DNA from: Saccoglossus kowalevskii
Taxonomy: Eukaryota > Hemichordata > Enteropneusta > Harrimaniidae
Assembly (NCBI RefSeq): GCF_000003605.2
Contig: NW_003150758.1
Location: 344,618-394,429, forward strand
Reading direction: 5' to 3'
Length of the DNA: 49,812 nucleotides
Both the position numbers and the translations under genes were made by a program. The notes under the pieces are model-generated. The model did not search any database. It saw only the letters and a program-made list of their open reading frames with translations, and was not told the DNA's origin. Below, one piece after another: positions 48,391-49,812 of the stretch. The stretch's first letter is position 1. Each line of letters opens with the position of its first letter.

Positions 48391-49812
48391 CTGGAAATGT
48401 GACGAAACAATTTGAAAATATATCTAACATCGTCCAAACTAAATAGAAGTCATTTACAGTGTATTGCGACCACCAATGCATAAATTGCCCTATATAGGCA
48501 TATGGTATTTTATATGGTGGCTAATTAATTAGTTCGTTCAAGGGGAAATTTGTCAACGGATATTTGAATATGGGGAATATGTCCAAAGGTGGTCACTTTA
48601 TATAAAGGTTGTCGTTAACGCAGATTTGACCACACGTCCTGATAAAACAGGTCGGATATGGTTTATCGTAAAAACACGCGTTATTTTGACAACAAAAATA
48701 GCAGTAACCGTTCCGCTACAATTGCGTATTGAATTGCATGTAAGTGTACGTGAATCCGGGCGCACATCGACTAGTTTTCATTAATTCAATCAACCGTCAA
48801 TATGCATTGTGGTGTCCTGCCTACTTAGATTTTTACAATTACAAATATCTTAAATTTCGTTCTTTATATATTAGGGCCATGAACAAGAAAGTTCAAAATG
48901 ATAATCTTATCACGAATATTTCAAGTAAAACAGACTTTTCATTAAAATTTCCAGTAGCCATGTGTTTATCGTTGTTTAAACAACTACAAATACGAAACAA
49001 GGGAACCTGAGGATAGCTAGTCAGATCCTTTTGACTAGTACCAGTAAATAAAATGTGTATACAAGTTGATTCAAGGAAGTTAATCACAAACGTACTGTAG
49101 TTCTTTCATAGGTATGGCATAGTATTTGATGATATAGTACCACTACTGTATAGCAAATACAATGAATTATATTGACGCCGAAGTAAAACGAAAAATATAT
49201 TATTATGTGGATGTTTTGGTAATTGTTTACCTTGCGTTACGCAACTCACAGACGGGGGTAATGTTTGTTCAAGATCTGTGCCTCTTTTGTCCTCAAAAAA
49301 TTCCACAAATACCATTGTGTGTACATGCATGTGCGTACACACGGTACAGAATGAAATATTCAAAATCAATCTCTGTATGACGTTGAACAAAAACAAATTA
49401 TATATTCACAACAGAAGATTTTGCTATTCTTGATTAAAGTATTGAAACGACACGGCGTGTTATAGTAATTTGAATGTGCTAAACACTCTTAGAGTTTAGT
49501 TACAAGTTCGTTTGATGGAATTCACAACCTGATCATGTTGAATCATAATGGTTGAATCTTATATATACCACAGTCCCTCTGAGGGACTGTGTATATACAC
49601 ACTGCCTTAATTCCCTGTGTTCCGATAGTAACTTCCGCAACGCTGTCAGATTGATCATTGGTTATGTAGGAATTGTAATGTGTGACTCATTGAACACATT
49701 TCACGGATTTGTAATAAACATTTTACGTGAATTTGCATGAATAATAACATGTACACGTTGAATTTGTTATATATATATTGGACTATTCGTTTCTATGGTA
49801 ACGTATATAGCC
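48391..49812 (-). other. Presumed intron of the minus-strand FGF-like gene
   Basis: I looked for the usual preceding FGF exon (G-x-V...YL-M-x-x-x-G-x-L) on the minus strand and did not see it. The open frames at 48744-49010, 48893-49087 and 49106-49396 show no family features. A hairpin is at 49562-49597. Confidence 0.45.
49562..49597. repeat. Near-perfect hairpin, 17-bp arms
   Basis: Arms TATATAC-ACAGTCCCTC and GAGGGACTGTGTATATA with one bulged C (49569) and a one-base centre (49580). Could be a tiny palindromic repeat or the tip of an old transposon. Confidence 0.75.

Noticed and set aside
48744-49010. 88-codon plus-strand open frame downstream of HERC1
   Set aside because: No recognisable motif and no splice or start context; likely chance in intron or intergenic DNA.

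Overview
The window is nuclear DNA of an invertebrate animal. It is AT-rich, the coding sequence is split by many GT-AG introns of roughly 0.1 to 5 kb, and the introns carry short inverted-repeat transposons and dispersed repeats. There are no bacterial-type operons, rRNA genes or CRISPR arrays. A marine bilaterian (mollusc, brachiopod or hemichordate type) would fit, but nothing here fixes the phylum.

Almost everything from 627 to about 47,310 on the plus strand is one gene, an ortholog of HERC1, the giant HECT-type E3 ubiquitin ligase. I traced 55 coding exons by eye from splice sites, carried phase and family resemblance. Their lengths sum to 11,910 nt, which is 3,969 codons plus a stop at 45966-45968, with every junction in phase. 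The 5' end of the gene, with the promoter, start codon and first RCC1-like domain, lies left of the window; the human protein is about 4,860 residues, so roughly 900 are missing. Domains in order: a conserved region after the first RCC1-like domain (exons 1-16), B30.2/SPRY (end of exon 16 to 18), a long acidic and low-complexity middle (19-21), a proline run and UBA-like motif (22-23), an acidic linker (24-25), a Cys/His block (26), linkers (27-30), WD40 repeats (31-38), the second RCC1-like domain (40-48) and the HECT domain (51-55), with the catalytic Cys codon at 45813-45815. The 3' UTR ends near an AATAAA at 47288.

Downstream and tail-to-tail, the minus strand carries one exon (48390 down to 48184) preceded by a good acceptor. 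It encodes a 68-residue C-terminus that resembles the last exon of a fibroblast growth factor gene. The rest of that gene would lie right of the window.

The introns hold several non-autonomous DNA-transposon-like elements. The most striking has 52-bp terminal inverted repeats flanked by TAA. It is inserted inside the 5' splice site of exon 13, and the hybrid site is still a usable GTAAGG donor. Other points of note are a GC-AG intron in the HECT domain, a possible 24-nt in-frame microexon, and three nearly identical 164-bp tandem units.
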